NCBI RefSeq assembly: GCF_043290135.1
Contig: NW_027464589.1
Location: forward strand, 1,245,001 to 1,309,000
Length of the DNA: 64,000 nt
Direction: 5' to 3'
Source of the DNA: Rhipicephalus microplus
Taxonomy: Eukaryota > Arthropoda > Arachnida > Ixodida > Ixodidae
Shown here: in pieces, positions 20,234-31,614 of the stretch
Layout: each line of letters begins with the position of its first letter
Position numbering within the stretch: the stretch's first letter is position 1
Notes under the pieces: model-generated
What the model saw: only the letters and a program-made list of their open reading frames with translations
The model's database searches: none
Told to the model about the DNA's origin: nothing
Translations under genes and position numbers: made by a program

Positions 20234-22704
20234 ATATAATGAAATGCATCGCGCATAAGGCTTTAAACGAGATACGTGCACTATCTCTGTTCCTCGGCAG
20301 CGATGATCAGAACTAGCGCTAAGAGGAGAAACGCGGTAATTGACAGGAGATGTCTCTTCGACCACCGTGTACGGCCCAATGAAGCGACTGATGAATTTGT
20401 CGCATAGGCCGGTGACGCGTAGTGGAGTCCATAGAAGGACTTCGTCACCAGGGGAAAAACTCACAACACGGCGGGACGAGTCATAGTGAGATTTTCGAGT
20501 GTCTTGAGAGAGGCCGGTGTTAACACAGGCGTGATGACGGCAGTGTGCGAGAAGAGATAGGAATTCTTCAGAGAAAGGAGCCGTCGAGGGTGCAGGGGCC
20601 GAAAGGAAAGAGACATCCAGAGCGAAACTCGGCGAGCGACCATAGACGAGAAAAAATGGAGAAACGCCGGTAGTGCGTTGAGCAGCCGTATTATAGGCGA
20701 ATGTCACGAAGGGTATAATTGCATCTGAGTTCGTGTGGTTGGGGTGAATGTACATGGTGATCATGTCCGATAGGGTCCGATGAAACCGTTCAGTCAATCC
20801 GTTAGTCTGCGGGTGGTAGCTAGAAGTGGTCTTGTGAACAGTGTTCGAGGCACGCAAAACTTGCTCGACAATGGAATAGAGGCAGACTTTGCCACGATCA
20901 CTCAGGAGAATGCGTGGAGCTCCATGACGCAAAAAGATGTGGCGAAGAAAGAAATCGGCGATCTCAGGGGCAGTCTCAGATGGTACAGAAGCGGTTTCTG
21001 CGTAGCGGGTAAGGTGGTCGACGGCCGTGATAATCCAGCGATTCCCATTGGATGATATAGGAAGAGGGCGATGCAAGTTGATTCCAACGACTTCAAAAGG
21101 TGAGGCGGGACAAGGAAGAGGTTGCATTAAGCCAGCCGGAGCAGTTGTTGGTCGTTTTCGCCGTTGGCAATGGACACAGGAGGCGACGTACTTAGCGACG
21201 GCTGAAGAGAGGCCAGGCCAAAAACAACGACTTCGTATTTTGTCGTAAGTCTTGTGAGAGCCTAGATGAGCAGTGGTTGGATCATCATAAAAGGCTTCCA
21301 GAACTTCACGTTGCAGAGAACGTGGGATGACGGGTACCCCCTTGTTGCCATCGATAAGGTAATTGTAGCGACATAAAGCATCACCGACAAGCTTAAATTG
21401 TTTAAGTTGTCGACGGAGTCTGGCGTTTAGAGGAGTAGTAGAGCCGGTCAAGCTGTCAACAATGGTGCGGCGGTATGGGTCGACACGTTGTTGTGAAACA
21501 AGGACGGATAGGGTGGCAGGTGAGGAACTTAGCGCTGCGATTGGAGAGGTGCTGTCGTTTTGGAGTATCGATAGTGAGTGGCTTCCGCTGAGCAAAGGAC
21601 AGCGCGATAGAGCATCAGCATGTTGATGCTTCTTCCCAGATCTGTAGGCGACGTCGGAATCATACTCCTGCAAGCGAAGCGCCCAGCAACCGAGGCGACC
21701 CGATAAGTTTTTCAGTGATGAAAGCCAGCATAGGGCGTTATGGTCGGACACGACGGTAAAATGACGGCCGTGAAGATATGGTCGGAATATTTGCAATGCC
21801 CAAACAACAGCAAGGCACTCCTGCTTGGTGATAGCGTGGTTCTTTTCTGGAGCGGTAAGAGCACGACTTGCGTAAGCAACGACGCGTTCGCGTGAGTTTT
21901 TGTCACGCTGCAAGAGTACCGCACCAAGACCATGACTACTTGCGTCGGTGTGAAGGTGGTGGGTGCGGTGGAATCGAAGTGGCAAAGTACTGGATCCGAC
22001 GTGAGGGCTTGCTTCAATGCCGTGAAAGCGCTTTCGCAGTCTTCGGACCAAATGAAGGGGACGTTCCTTGCGAGGAGTTGATGGAGCGGAGACGCAAGTT
22101 CCGCGAAGCCACGTATGAAGCGCCGAAAGTAAGAAGATAACCCAAGAAAGCTGCGCAGGTCCTTTTGACGTAGTGGACGAGGAAAATCGATGACAGCGGC
22201 AAGCTTCTCGGGGTCGGGCCGAATTCCTTCTTTGCTGACAAGGTGGCCGAGAACCTTGATTGTCTTGCTAGCAAAGGTACATTTCTTGGTGTTAAGCTGT
22301 AGACCGGCTTTTTGCAAGGCGTGTGAGGACTTCGTCAAGACGTTGTAGATGCTGCGAGAACGTGGATGAAAACACTACTATGTCATTGAGATAGCACAGA
22401 CATGTTTTCCATTTGAAACCACGCAATACGCCGTCCATCATACGTTCGAAGGTGGCGGGCGCATTACAGAGTCCAAAAGGCATCACATTGAACTCGTACA
22501 ACCCATCCGGCGTTCAAAAGGCGGTCTTCTCTTTATCAGACTCCGACATTGGTATCTGCCAGTAGCCTGACCTAAGGTCGAGGCTAGAAAAATACTCTGC
22601 GCGTTGTAATGAATCCATTGCATTGTCGATCCGAGGGAGGGGATAAACATCCTGGGGCGTTATTTTGTTTAGCGCACGGTAATCGACACAGAAACGCACT
22701 GTCC
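20234..22704 (-). pseudogene. pol: Gypsy-O pol, RT to integrase part
   Basis: Downstream from 22704 on the minus strand the RT resumes at T-V-R-F-C-V-D-Y-R-A-L-N, keeps SSLDLRSGYWQI, then meets TGA after K-T-A-F (near 22510). The polymerase box is Y-L-N-D instead of Y-L-D-D. Single-base frameshifts occur near 22310 and 21965. RNase H (H-T-D-A-S-S-H-G) and the integrase zinc region with C-V-H-C follow. The first integrase Asp is replaced (V-G-I-N-L), while S-D-R-G and L-T-E-R are kept. The C-terminus is split by Gypsy-I and finishes near 15037-15083. It is clearly inactive. Confidence 0.9.
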
Positions 22705-22954
22705 CCCTATCGGAAAAAAAACGAATGGTGGGCATGGTGTAAACCACCACCCACCATTAGAGTGGATTAATGTAGTGGGTGAATGGTGGGAAACGCCCAC
22801 CATGGCGCATGGTGGGTATGGTGGGTGCTGCAGTGCCGGCAACGCTTGAGCGCGAAATGACGTCAGAATCACCGTGACGAGCTGCCAAAAAAAATAAAAA
22901 AGAATTCTATAAAAACGATATAAAAAACACCCGTCCCGTAAAAAAAAACGAAGT

Positions 22955-23027
22955 GCCACGGAGGATCGAACGCGCAACCTGCGGATTCTGACTCGAAGAC
23001 GCTAACCACTGCGCCACAGCAACATGG
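22955..23027 (-). ncRNA. tRNA-like unit with Pol III boxes
   Basis: On the minus strand TGGCGCAGTGG is a full A-box match and GCGTTCGATCC, about 32 nt later, a near-perfect B box, in the correct tRNA-like order. A run of T (22950-22942 on the plus strand as A) lies just after the acceptor-like end and would serve as a Pol III terminator. A clean cloverleaf with an assigned anticodon is not evident to me, so this may be a SINE head or pseudo-tRNA rather than a functional tRNA. Confidence 0.6.
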
Positions 23028-23819
23028 CGTTAATGGAGTGTTTAATACTTAGTTCGCATACAAACTTACGGTTCAACTTAAGTTATGTTTGTCGTGTACA
23101 CAACATAGCCAAGATCTACACCTGCTACTAAAAATTGCACATTTATTAAACACAAGCAACTGCGGCCTTTAAGGATTGCCACTATGTTAATGGCACTAGG
23201 GCTGTTTTTTTTTACAATTCACAACTTCAAGAAAAAAAACAAGTGGACTGGGGAGCAGCAACAGTTTACCGGTGGGGTCTGCCAAGTTTAATATCCGTTT
23301 CGCGCTCGTTCTAAAGGGCGACATCTGCTCACGCTTTATGACGCTTCTAGGCTCATTCCCTAGATACGCCCGCCTAATTTATTTGATTGAATATTGGGAT
23401 GCTTTTCGCGCAATGAAGAGAGCGGTCGCGCCAGCGTAATGCTGTAGCTCTTTCGCTAAAGCAACAACTACATAACGGCTTGGCCAAAACGAATGCAGTG
23501 TGCCGGAAACATTACGCTATCATATTGGTTCACCAAGCATATGAATTGCCACGTCTGAGTTCTCGTACAAAAGCTAGAGAAGTGCCGGTGAGTGCGACCG
23601 GCGGCTGTAGGTGAGAAGACACTTACGTTCTCTGGGAGTGCTTTAATTGCGTCGCATCGATGTTTGTTGCTTCTTGAACGGACACCATACACAATGAAAA
23701 ATGCTTCATTTAGGTTAATTGATGCCATGGCTGAGCTGTATTGTCATACTTAATCGTCGAAATTGTGCATTCTGAAACCCGGAAGCACGGATAACACAAT
23801 TGTACGGGCTCGGTCGGTA

Positions 23820-24345
23820 GGCCTAACCTTTGGTGGAAATCATGGTGGTAGAACGTGTAGTGTACAGATCCCAGCTTGGCACACTATATAAAATGCCTGC
23901 CATTATAAGCCCACCCATCATCTGCTTACTGGTTCCCAGCATTATCGCGATGGTGGGCAGAGCTTCTAAGCTTGGTACACCATGTGGCCCACCATAACAA
24001 GCAGCACCCATCATCTGCTTAGTGCTTCCCATCATTATCGCAATGGTGGGAAGAGTTTCTCAGCTTGGTACACCATGTAGCCCACCATAATAACCACCAC
24101 CCACCGTATGCTTAGGGCTTCCCAGCATTATCGCAATCGTGGGCAGGGTGTCCCATTATTGCCCACTATCTAGCCTCTGCTTTCCACCATCATTTCCACT
24201 TTACCCATCATCTGTACACCATACCACCCAGTATGTCCCGGCATAACCATCATATTTACCACTACGTCCCACTATAGCCATCATAATTTCCACCATACCC
24301 ACTATTATTTCCACTACTCCCACCATGTTTTCCAGTATCCACCAT
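23820..24345. repeat. ~94-bp minisatellite and CCACCAT-rich tract
   Basis: Units containing CATTATCGCAATGGTGGG and AGCTTGGTACACCATGT recur at about 23913, 24007 and 24100, then degrade into short CCACCAT/CCCACTAT words up to the right TIR. It is part of the TIR element. Confidence 0.8.
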
Positions 24346-24364
24346 GGCAATTTTTCCGATAGGG

Positions 24365-25378
24365 CCATCTTTCTTTTGAACAAGAACAACTGGGGATGAC
24401 GAGAGACTCGAGGAAGGACGTATGATGTTGCGTCGTAGCATGTCTGTGGCGTTTTTCTCGGTGACCTTGTGTTCTGCCTGAGACACGCGATATGGACGCC
24501 GATGTACAATACCAGAGCCGTCAGTCTGGATGCTGTAAGTAGCGGTGGTAGTCATGCTAAGGGCGGGCGAGTTCACGTCAAATAGAGAACGGTGTCTATT
24601 TAACAGGGCGAGCAAATCTTCAGTTTGATCAGGTGTTAAGCCATTGCTTATTGTTGCCGACATAGGTGTGGCAGAGGCATTGAATGGCAGTGATTGTGAC
24701 TTCGGAACATCGTTGTGGTTGTTGTTCGGAAGAGTAACAATCGCAACAGGCTCACTGTCGACCACGCAAGATACTGTTGAGCCAGAGGGGAGCAGTACAC
24801 ACTCGGGCGTTTGATTTATGGCGCTTAGGTACGTAGACCCATTAAAGAAGCGAATAATCCCTGGTGTAATCACAATGCCCTTACGTAGGTTATGACCGTA
24901 AGGGAGAATTAGTACGTCCCCATCCACAATGTCGATGCTTATAATTTCATCGATGTAATTTCATCTTATAATTTCATCGATGTATGGCCGTAGTACATAC
25001 TCTGATGGTGACAAGGCGGGTGCGTCCATCGTGTTCAAGCGGGGAAGAGTCAGTGGCATTTAGATGCAGGAGGCACTGATGACATAATATGAAAGCGGAC
25101 GCAGAAGACAAGAAATCCCACCGAAGAATGAGAGCGTCGGTGCACTCACGAAATACCGCGAAAACAATGTGATGACGAATGCCTTCTATGCAGACACGAA
25201 CGGTACACTGTGCAAGTGGGCGAATGAGAGCGTTGGTCGCCGCGCGTAAAGGTGGGCCGCCATAAGGTGTGGTGACTTTTCGAAGGCGGGAACGAAAATC
25301 AGCACGAATAATCGAAACGGCAGCGCCAGTGTCTACAAGAGCCTCAACGCGTACACCTTCTACAAACACTACTATCAA
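24365..25378 (-). pseudogene. pol: Gypsy-O pol, protease and start of RT
   Basis: On the minus strand, the aspartic protease motif E-A-L-V-D-T-G-A-A-V-S-I-I lies near 25345. A small duplication of TTATAATTTCATCGATGTA (24940-24985) breaks the frame. The frame then runs through the linker to the RT N-terminus (SSLSSSPVVLVQKKDG), where the TIR element cuts it. The domain content matches Gypsy-I pol, but the sequence is clearly a different lineage. Confidence 0.86.
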
Positions 25379-26748
25379 ATTCGATGGGCGCTTTGGAGGA
25401 ATTGTTAGCTGTCCAAGGGATGCAGTTTCCCCTCAAATTGCAGTTTTCCGCGTGGGCGTTCGTGGAATGCGAGGTGGGCCGCAGAGGCGACACTGAACGG
25501 CGACCTGGCGAAGGTGACCTGCGGCGAGACGTACGGGAATTTTCAGGCATGTCCGTATGGTAAGTAGGAGACGGTGAACGGTAATAGGACGATCAGGAAG
25601 GTGGTCGTAGGTAGTTCATGGTCGGACGGAAGCTGCGATGTTCTTCGGGAGCGTAGCCGCGTTGCTAGTCTTGTTGGCGCCTTCGACAAAACCGAGCGAT
25701 ATGTCCTCGATAGCCGCAGTAGTAACAGATTGGCGGAGGTGGGCGCTGAGGTGCGTAGTAAGGTGGTGCACGCACTGGCGGTGATAACGAAGCCACAGGC
25801 GTATGGTTTGCTGTTGTAGGCACAGAAACGGTGGGTGCGGCAGAGAGCGTGGCAACTTCAGCGTAGGTGCGCGTCTGGCGCACGCAGGGACTGTCGGAAC
25901 ACGTCGGACGTGCTGCGGAGGCGATCTCTTGTTTATTCAGGTCTCGCAAGCTATCTTTTTCAGAAGGGAAAGTAACTTCCGCAGCACAGGAAGAGCAGCG
26001 CCCGTGCAGCTCTTCACGAACGATGTCACGAATAAGCGCACGAAAGTCGAGGGGTGCAGGCAAACGAACGTCGGTGGCATCGTAGCAAAGGCGAAGAGAC
26101 TGAAGCTCGTCAAGTCGCTGACAGATGGTTATCACGTCCTGGGTGGTGGCAGGAATTTGCGTGGCGAGGGCGTTAAAGGCGACGGTGTTAATGCCTTTAA
26201 TAATGTGGCGTATTTGGTCGTTCTAAAACATTCCGGTGTTAACGCGCTTGCACAGGGCGACGACATCCTCAATATAAGAGGTGTAAGATTCATCCGGCAG
26301 CTGCGTGCGTTCAGCGAGCTTCTTCTTTGCTGCCTCAGTGCGAACTGAAGGGGCACCAAATATCTGACGAATTTGCTGCTCGAAAGTGTCCCAGTCGGGA
26401 AGATCCGGGTGGTGGTTCCAGAACCAAGTTTTTGCAACATCCGACAAGTAAAATGGGACGCTGCGCAACATGTGTGGATTGTCCCACCTGTTCAAATCGC
26501 TGACGAGGTCGTAGTTCTTGATCCAGTTTTTGACATCATCGCCTCGGAGACTGGAAAACACAGGTGGATCACGCAGGCGAATGTTGTTGGGCGGAGCGAG
26601 TGGTGGTGGCTGCAGTAGGACGGCGACGTTGTATGGACCAGGGTTTTCTTGGGCCGCCAAGGCAGGGTATGGTATGCGACGACCCGAGCGGATATCCAGC
26701 GAGAACGGGTGAGAGGACTTGAGGGAACGAAAAGCACAGTCCACCACT
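25379..26748 (-). pseudogene. gag: Gypsy-O gag
   Basis: From 26747 the minus strand reads a leader, then a capsid-like region with V-K-N-W-I-K-N-Y-D and W-D-T-F-E-Q-Q-I similar in layout to the Gypsy-I Gag. A stop after V-N-T-G-M-F near 26224 and a frameshift separate it from the second half. That half carries a CCHC knuckle CYYCGYRGHIARFC near 25700 and an Arg/Ser/Pro tail ending near 25390. It is broken, so no full Gag can be made. Confidence 0.84.
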
Positions 26749-26878
26749 TGTGAGGAACCGGTTTATTCAGCAAGGCTCGAGCTAAATCACGCTGGTGATG
26801 ATATTTTCAGATGAAGAAGATGTACAGTTGATGATGATATCAAAGAGAATAAAGAGTCATTCGCTGGTCGCGCTCACG
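26749..26878 (-). repeat. 5' LTR of Gypsy-O
   Basis: 130 bp. Inside it (minus strand) the sequence AGTGGTGGAC follows, sharing TGGTGGA with the candidate primer-binding site of Gypsy-I. ATAT duplication at 26879-26882. Confidence 0.9.
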
Positions 26879-26882
26879 ATAT

Positions 26883-27780
26883 TAGTAATATATCTTCCTC
26901 AACATTCTGTAAACTTTGTTTTCTGAAACACAAGCTTAAAAGATCACCCGCCCACATTAAACTACGGGGTTATATTACTTTCGTTAGACCGAAGCCAGAG
27001 TATGCTTGCATTATATGGGATCCCTACACTAAATACAACAATAAAATAATAGAGAAAGTCCAGAGAAAAATGTTCGCTTCATTTACTCCAAGTTCAAGCA
27101 CACCGATTCACCCACACAGCTGATGACAGAAAATGACATCCCCCTCCTCGAAACACGTAGGCAGATTCTCAACCTCAATTCCCTACAATCGCTCATTTAA
27201 TATGAATTATCCATCGACCCCGCATTATATGTAACACCTCTGTCCACATGGCGTACATGTCACGGTCCAATACATGCTTTCACTCCTAGTTTTGCTAGGA
27301 CAGATATTTAAAAACACTCATTTTTTTCCCAGGACAGTGTTGGAGGAGAACTCTAGGCATGAAATGAATGACCTTCTTTAAGTTTGAATACCAGCGTTAG
27401 GTGTTGTGTTTTGATTTTGTATGTTTTTTTGTATGTTTTGTTTATTTCGTAGGATTTTGTATGTCGGAGTGGAAATCTGGGCATATAATGAATGACCCTT
27501 CTAAGTTACCATAATACACGCGTTAGGTGTTGTGTTTTCATTCTGTATGTTTTACTTCGTTTTACTTACTTCTGTAGTAACTACAGTACTGCATTTTTTA
27601 TAGTAAGCAGTGCGAGTGGCTTTACTAAGTTGAGTGTAAAAATTTGGGCATTCCTTGTACTCACTTTATTGATATTTTAGTATTGTATTTCTATTTTTAG
27701 TGTACTATGAATACCCTTTCTGCAAGGACCGAATTCTTGTCTGCAGTATGCTATAAAATAAATATATAAATAAATAAAAC
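26883..27780 (+). pseudogene. LINE-A RT C-terminus and 3' UTR
   Basis: After the Gypsy-O insertion the frame gives the RT connection region: a Lys-rich stretch, V-R-P-K-P-E-Y-A-C-I-I-W-D-P-Y and IEKVQRKMFASF. This is typical of the end of CR1/Jockey-type ORF2, and it then decays. The 3' UTR holds two related copies of an ATGAATGACC...GCGTTAGGTGTTGTG segment (27360 and 27488) and ends in a TAAA-rich tail. There is no RNase H, consistent with CR1-like elements. Confidence 0.78.
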
Positions 27781-28626
27781 CACGCATCTTTTTATTATAT
27801 ATTCCTGATATAGAAGCACCGCGATCCAGCGGACATTCCGAGGACTGAACGTGAGGAGGCACACGCACACTTTCTTACGGCTTGCGCTTCGTATCTCTTT
27901 TCCACCTTAACCACCTCCAGTTCATGGTATATACTAGTTCACTGTATTCATAGCACTGTGGCCCAACGCTCGCTAAACCTTTCTAAAACCTAGGAACTTA
28001 TGCCCAACGAGTATAACGTAGCAACCCTTTCTTGTCTTCTGTGCGTTGTTGAACAATGAAAAATTCGCAGCGTGCGCGTTAACTAAAAGCCGAATTCTTC
28101 TGTCTCTCATTCCCCCTTAGCAGCCATTGGCATGTACATTGAGCACTATCTTTTATTGTTCAACGACGCACAGAAGAAATCTCTCACCGGCACCACCTTG
28201 GAGGTCAAAACGTGATACTGGTTGCACAATACCATTACTACTACGACATTGAGGGACAAACGGGTGCCTCTCTAAGGAGCTTCGCTCTTAAAACGAGTGC
28301 ACACTGGCTGGCTCTGGCAGCCCGCCGGTAGCCAGAAGTGGAAAATCGAAGAGTCCCGGTGATTGAACGGGGTCTTTCACCCCGCTGTAGACGCGGCACG
28401 TCGATGGCGAAACCACATTGTGAGGATTCGAGAAAAACTACGACAACGACGAAAATGCGGGGCAAGGCGCATGTGATTTTGAGCCAACTGCGCGCGTGAG
28501 GTCAGCCAATCAGCTGATGACCTGTGGTGGCCCATAAAGGTGGCGTGCCACAATTGAGCCACGTGTGACCGTTACGTGGCGGTAAGCTTCGTTGCTGACG
28601 AGCCAAAGCAGCGGCAGACGGAAGAC
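27781..28626. other. Unassigned spacer with a long hairpin
   Basis: No convincing gene. It holds an inverted repeat, CTTCTGTGCGTTGTTGAACAAT near 28037 and its near-perfect complement near 28155, which could fold into a ~140-nt hairpin. A GTTCAATCAC box-B-like word on the minus strand near 28350 hints at a SINE but no matching A box was found. The right part (from about 28480) continues beyond LINE-X at 42977, since LINE-X is flanked by AGCGGGCC there. Confidence 0.5.
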
Positions 28627-28634
28627 AGCGGGCC

Positions 28635-28902
28635 TTTTACTGGAGCCTCTAAACGTACGCATATGCGACATCATGCCGAGTCGTGATAATTCAGCCCCGG
28701 TGGAAATTCTATTCGACGACATTTTTCATATAATGCTAAATTACTTCCCCTTATTATTTTGGACGGTTTACTACAAGATCACCTGCACAGTATTACAACG
28801 AACATTATTGCTACAGACGCATCGCAATATCGCGAAAAGTCAGGGCTTGGTATTTTCAGCCCTATTTTAAATTGTATTTGTTCCCTTCGACTACCTGATT
28901 TC
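28635..28902 (+). pseudogene. LINE-X ORF2 fragment with start of RNase H
   Basis: The frame begins L-L-E-P-L-N-V-R-I-C-D, shifts once near 28740, then reads DGLLQDHLHSI and the RNase H entry T-D-A-S-Q-Y-R-E-K-S-G-L-G-I-F with the first catalytic Asp present. It is cut by the LTR at 28903 after S-L-R-L-P-D-F. It aligns with LINE-2 residues encoded at 50960-51230. Confidence 0.82.
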
Positions 28903-29080
28903 TGTAGTAGAGTTAGGCAGCCGAGCTGCCGTACTCCAGGAAACAACAGTGTCAGTTGCAGAACAAGGAATCCCTGGTTTATTCTTGGGCCACGCTTTTA
29001 TAGGCATGCGGTTGCTTATCCGCTGCCGCGTCAGTGCAGCTGATGACGAGGTGGAACGTCACGCAGTAGGCGTTATCACA
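28903..29080 (-). repeat. 3' LTR of Gypsy-2
   Basis: 178 bp. On the plus strand it is followed by TTCCTTCCCCCAA, the complement of the polypurine tract. It contains GGTTTATTCTTG, complement of an AATAAACC poly(A)-like signal. Confidence 0.9.
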
Positions 29081-29177
29081 TTCCTTCCCCCAATAATGTT
29101 TATTTATCTTCAGTGACGGAAATCGTGAGGCACGTATCGGTCTGGCTCTTTCCGTGTACGCTGGCTTCTGCGCAGGG

Positions 29178-31528
29178 CTAGTGAAGAGTCAGAAGGCTCT
29201 TCCGCTGGCGTCTGCGGAAGTTCGTCGTAAGCCACAGGCAAGGGCAATTTTGCCGCCCTGTTGGCGGCGGGACCACCATTTTTGTGTCATCGGGAAGATG
29301 TTCTGCCATGTTCGCCTCCGGATGCGCCTGCTGGGGCGTGGTGGTAGCCTCCCGATGACCTGCAGAGTCCTCGGTAGCGGGTCGTGTCAGGGCCTCTGTA
29401 CCGATGTTTGCTCCTGCATACTCAGAATAACTGCGTGAGCGCAAATGGTCAACATGAACTTGCCGGACTGTGTTCTGAGTCTCTACCAGATAGGTCACCG
29501 GACTAACTGGCCGCACCACTTGCCCTTCCGTCCACGATACCTTCTCTTGCCTGACAGTTTTCACGTATACCCAGTCTCCTTCACTAAATACACGAAAAGT
29601 CAATCTCCGTCCGTCCTGCTGCCGAATCAAAGTTTCCTGCTTTCTCTGCATGTCGTCTCAAAACGATGGCCTCAGTAAGGCCGACTTCGTTCGCAGCGTT
29701 CGCTTCAGAGACAGTTCGGCGGGACACTTGCCTGTTGCCGTGTTAGGAGTGGTCCGATAGGCAAGCAAGAAGTCGTCCAGTCTCACCCTCAGCGGCCTGC
29801 TGTTACTCCCCTTGTCGTGCATTAGCTGCTTGCGAAGGCTCCTCTTAACAGTTTGCACTGCTCTTTCAGCAGCCCCATTGGATTCAGGGTGGTACGGCGG
29901 GCTGTAGGTGCACCGGATACCGCTAGCATGGAGGAAGTCTTGGTACTCCTGTGAAGAAAACTGGGGACCATAATCAGAAACCAGTTGCTCAGGGAATCCG
30001 TAAGAAGCAAAAAAGCTCCACAAGCGGTCAATAGTCTTCGCGGCTGTAGTTGATTGCATAGGAAACACTTCGATCCACTTTGAAAATGAGTCAATGCACA
30101 ACAGGAATGTTGTTTTTTTCGAAGTCGAAAAAATCCACCTGCACTCTCTGCCAGCATCGGGCGGGAAACGGCCATGGCTCCAGTGGAGGACGAGGAGCGT
30201 TGTTTTGCATCTCTTGACAAATGCTGCACCTCTTTACTGCTCTTTCTATGTCTACGTCGAGCCCCGGCCACCATAGCAGACTACGTGCTAGCATCTTCAT
30301 GCGTGACGCACCGGGGTGTTTTGCGTGCAGCAGTCCTAACACCGCGTCTCGCAACTTTGTTGGCACGATAACCCGACTTCCCCACGTTACACAACCTACT
30401 TCCAACGATATTTCCAAACGCCTATTGTAGTACGGTACGAGCTCTGCATCCTCGACTTGCGCTGGCCATCCTTCCGAAGTATATTGATAAACCTTGCTAA
30501 GCGTGCCATCATACCTGCTTGCTTTAGCGACGTCCTTAGCAGTCAGTGCCGTTGTTTCAAAAACAGCGAGAGTATCTGTCTCCTCCGTCTCGGTTCCTCT
30601 TGAAATAGGCAATCTCGACAGTGCATCTGCAACTTCTATTTCAAATCCCTTTCTATATGTCAAGTCGTAACGATATGAACCCAAAATTAAAGCCCATCGT
30701 TGCATGCGAGCGGCCGCTAAAGATGGAACTTGCTTTCCTGGCCCTAAGATGCCCAACAGCGGTTGGTGGTCCGTGAACAACGTGAACGTCCGCCAATATA
30801 GATAGGGATGAAATTTCTTGAGGGAAAAAATGATCGCCAACAATTCTCGCTCGATCTGGGCATAGCCACGTTCAGCTTGGGACAGTGTTCTGCAGGCGAA
30901 AGCGACGGGTTTTTCTGTGCCATTTGGAAGTCTGTGGAAGGGAACGGCGCCGAGCTCATACTGCGATGCATCACAGCTAACAGCCAAGGGGTTTTTTCGA
31001 TCGTAAAAACCGACTACTGGGCTGATCGTGAGCAAGTTCTTCGTTTCTTGAAACGCGAGAGCACATTTTTTCGTCCAATTCCAACGCTTTCCTTTCCCCA
31101 GAAGCTCATACAGCGGCGCAGCTCTGGTTGCCAAGTTGGGCAGGAAATTTGAGAAGACTGTTACCATTCCAAGGAAAAACTTGAACTCCGTTGAATTTGT
31201 GGGCTCAGGTGCATTCTTTATCGCCCTTACTTTTGACCCAAGTGGCCCGATTCCCTCCGCTGAAATTCCGTGGCCCAGGTAGCGAACTTCGCTGCAAAAG
31301 AGCTTGCTTTTTTTCATGTGCAGCGTCACATTATGATCGCGTAACCGGGTCAACACTTCTTCCAGTTTCAGCCGACAGTCATCAATACTTGACCCTCCTA
31401 TGATGACATCATCGATGTAACATCCTACTTGAGTGACGCCCTAGAGGATCCTGTCCATGAGTGACTGGAATATGGCAGGAGCACTTGCGATGCCATAAGG
31501 GAGCCGCTGGTATTGGTATAGGCCTTGG
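29178..31528 (-). pseudogene. pol: Gypsy-2 pol: RT end, RNase H, integrase
   Basis: On the minus strand RT resumes at about 31528 with GLYQYQRLPYGIASAPAIF, meets a TAG near 31442, then shows the polymerase box C-Y-I-D-D-V near 31415. RNase H follows (S-C-D-A-S-Q-Y-E-L-G). The integrase has a C-S-I-C zinc pair and core residues Asp (V-D-F-F), Asp (S-D-Y-G-P-Q-F) and Glu (G-A-A-E-R), but a T-rich frameshift near 30105 splits it. The C-terminus (29178-29651) is in another frame. Catalytic residues survive; the frame does not. Confidence 0.87.
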
Positions 31529-31614
31529 TGTGTGTTTGGAACCTAAACTTGGCAACATTCAACGCTAGAACCTTATCCAATGAGGGAAGTCTAGCTGTAC
31601 TATTTGAGGAGCTA

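Larger units (their letters stand above)
22705..24364. mobile_element. Unclassified 1.66-kb TIR element inside Gypsy-O RT
   Basis: It interrupts the RT between K-K-D-G and T-V-R-F. The ends are inverted: CCCTATCGGAAAAA at the left and TTTTTCCGATAGGG at the right, with CC on both sides as a possible 2-bp duplication; runs of C make the exact edge uncertain. The interior is dominated by CACCATGCCCACCAT-type words in both orientations near the ends, a ~94-bp tandem repeat at 23913-24190 and a tRNA-like unit at 22955-23027. There is no transposase frame, so it is non-autonomous. I do not recognise the superfamily. Confidence 0.75.
14906..26878 (-). mobile_element. Gypsy-O, old minus-strand Gypsy LTR retrotransposon
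   Basis: A Ty3/Gypsy element inserted in LINE-A with ATAT duplications (14902-14905 and 26879-26882). Its 130-bp LTRs (14906-15035 and 26749-26878) start TGTGA and end TCACA, the right one with a final A-to-G change. They differ at about 8 of 130 positions, so the copy is old. Gene order on the minus strand is gag, protease, RT, RNase H, integrase. The coding region has frameshifts, a TGA, RT YLDD changed to YLND and integrase Asp changed to Asn. It hosts Gypsy-I in its 3' end and a TIR element inside RT. Confidence 0.9.
7311..27780 (+). mobile_element. LINE-A, non-LTR retrotransposon interrupted twice
   Basis: A single 5'-truncated LINE can be pieced together from 7311-7593, 14427-14905 and 26883-27780. 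The parts read through as consecutive pieces of one reverse transcriptase of CR1/Jockey-like type. The first break is the CACTA-like element (TSD TA): removing it restores the frame through C-E-L-I-Q-K-L-G. The second is Gypsy-O (TSD ATAT). The left end abuts the satellite in mid-monomer. The right end is a 3' untranslated region with two related ~125-bp copies (27348-27600) and a TAAA-rich tail near 27760-27780. The clade is inferred from the look of the RT only. Confidence 0.8.

Noticed and set aside
24262..24360. Gly/Asp-rich end of the Gypsy-O RT frame
   Set aside because: It is read-through into the inserted TIR element's CCACCAT repeats.
30094..31403. Plus-strand frames opposite Gypsy-2 pol
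   Set aside because: Shadows of the minus-strand polyprotein without domains of their own.
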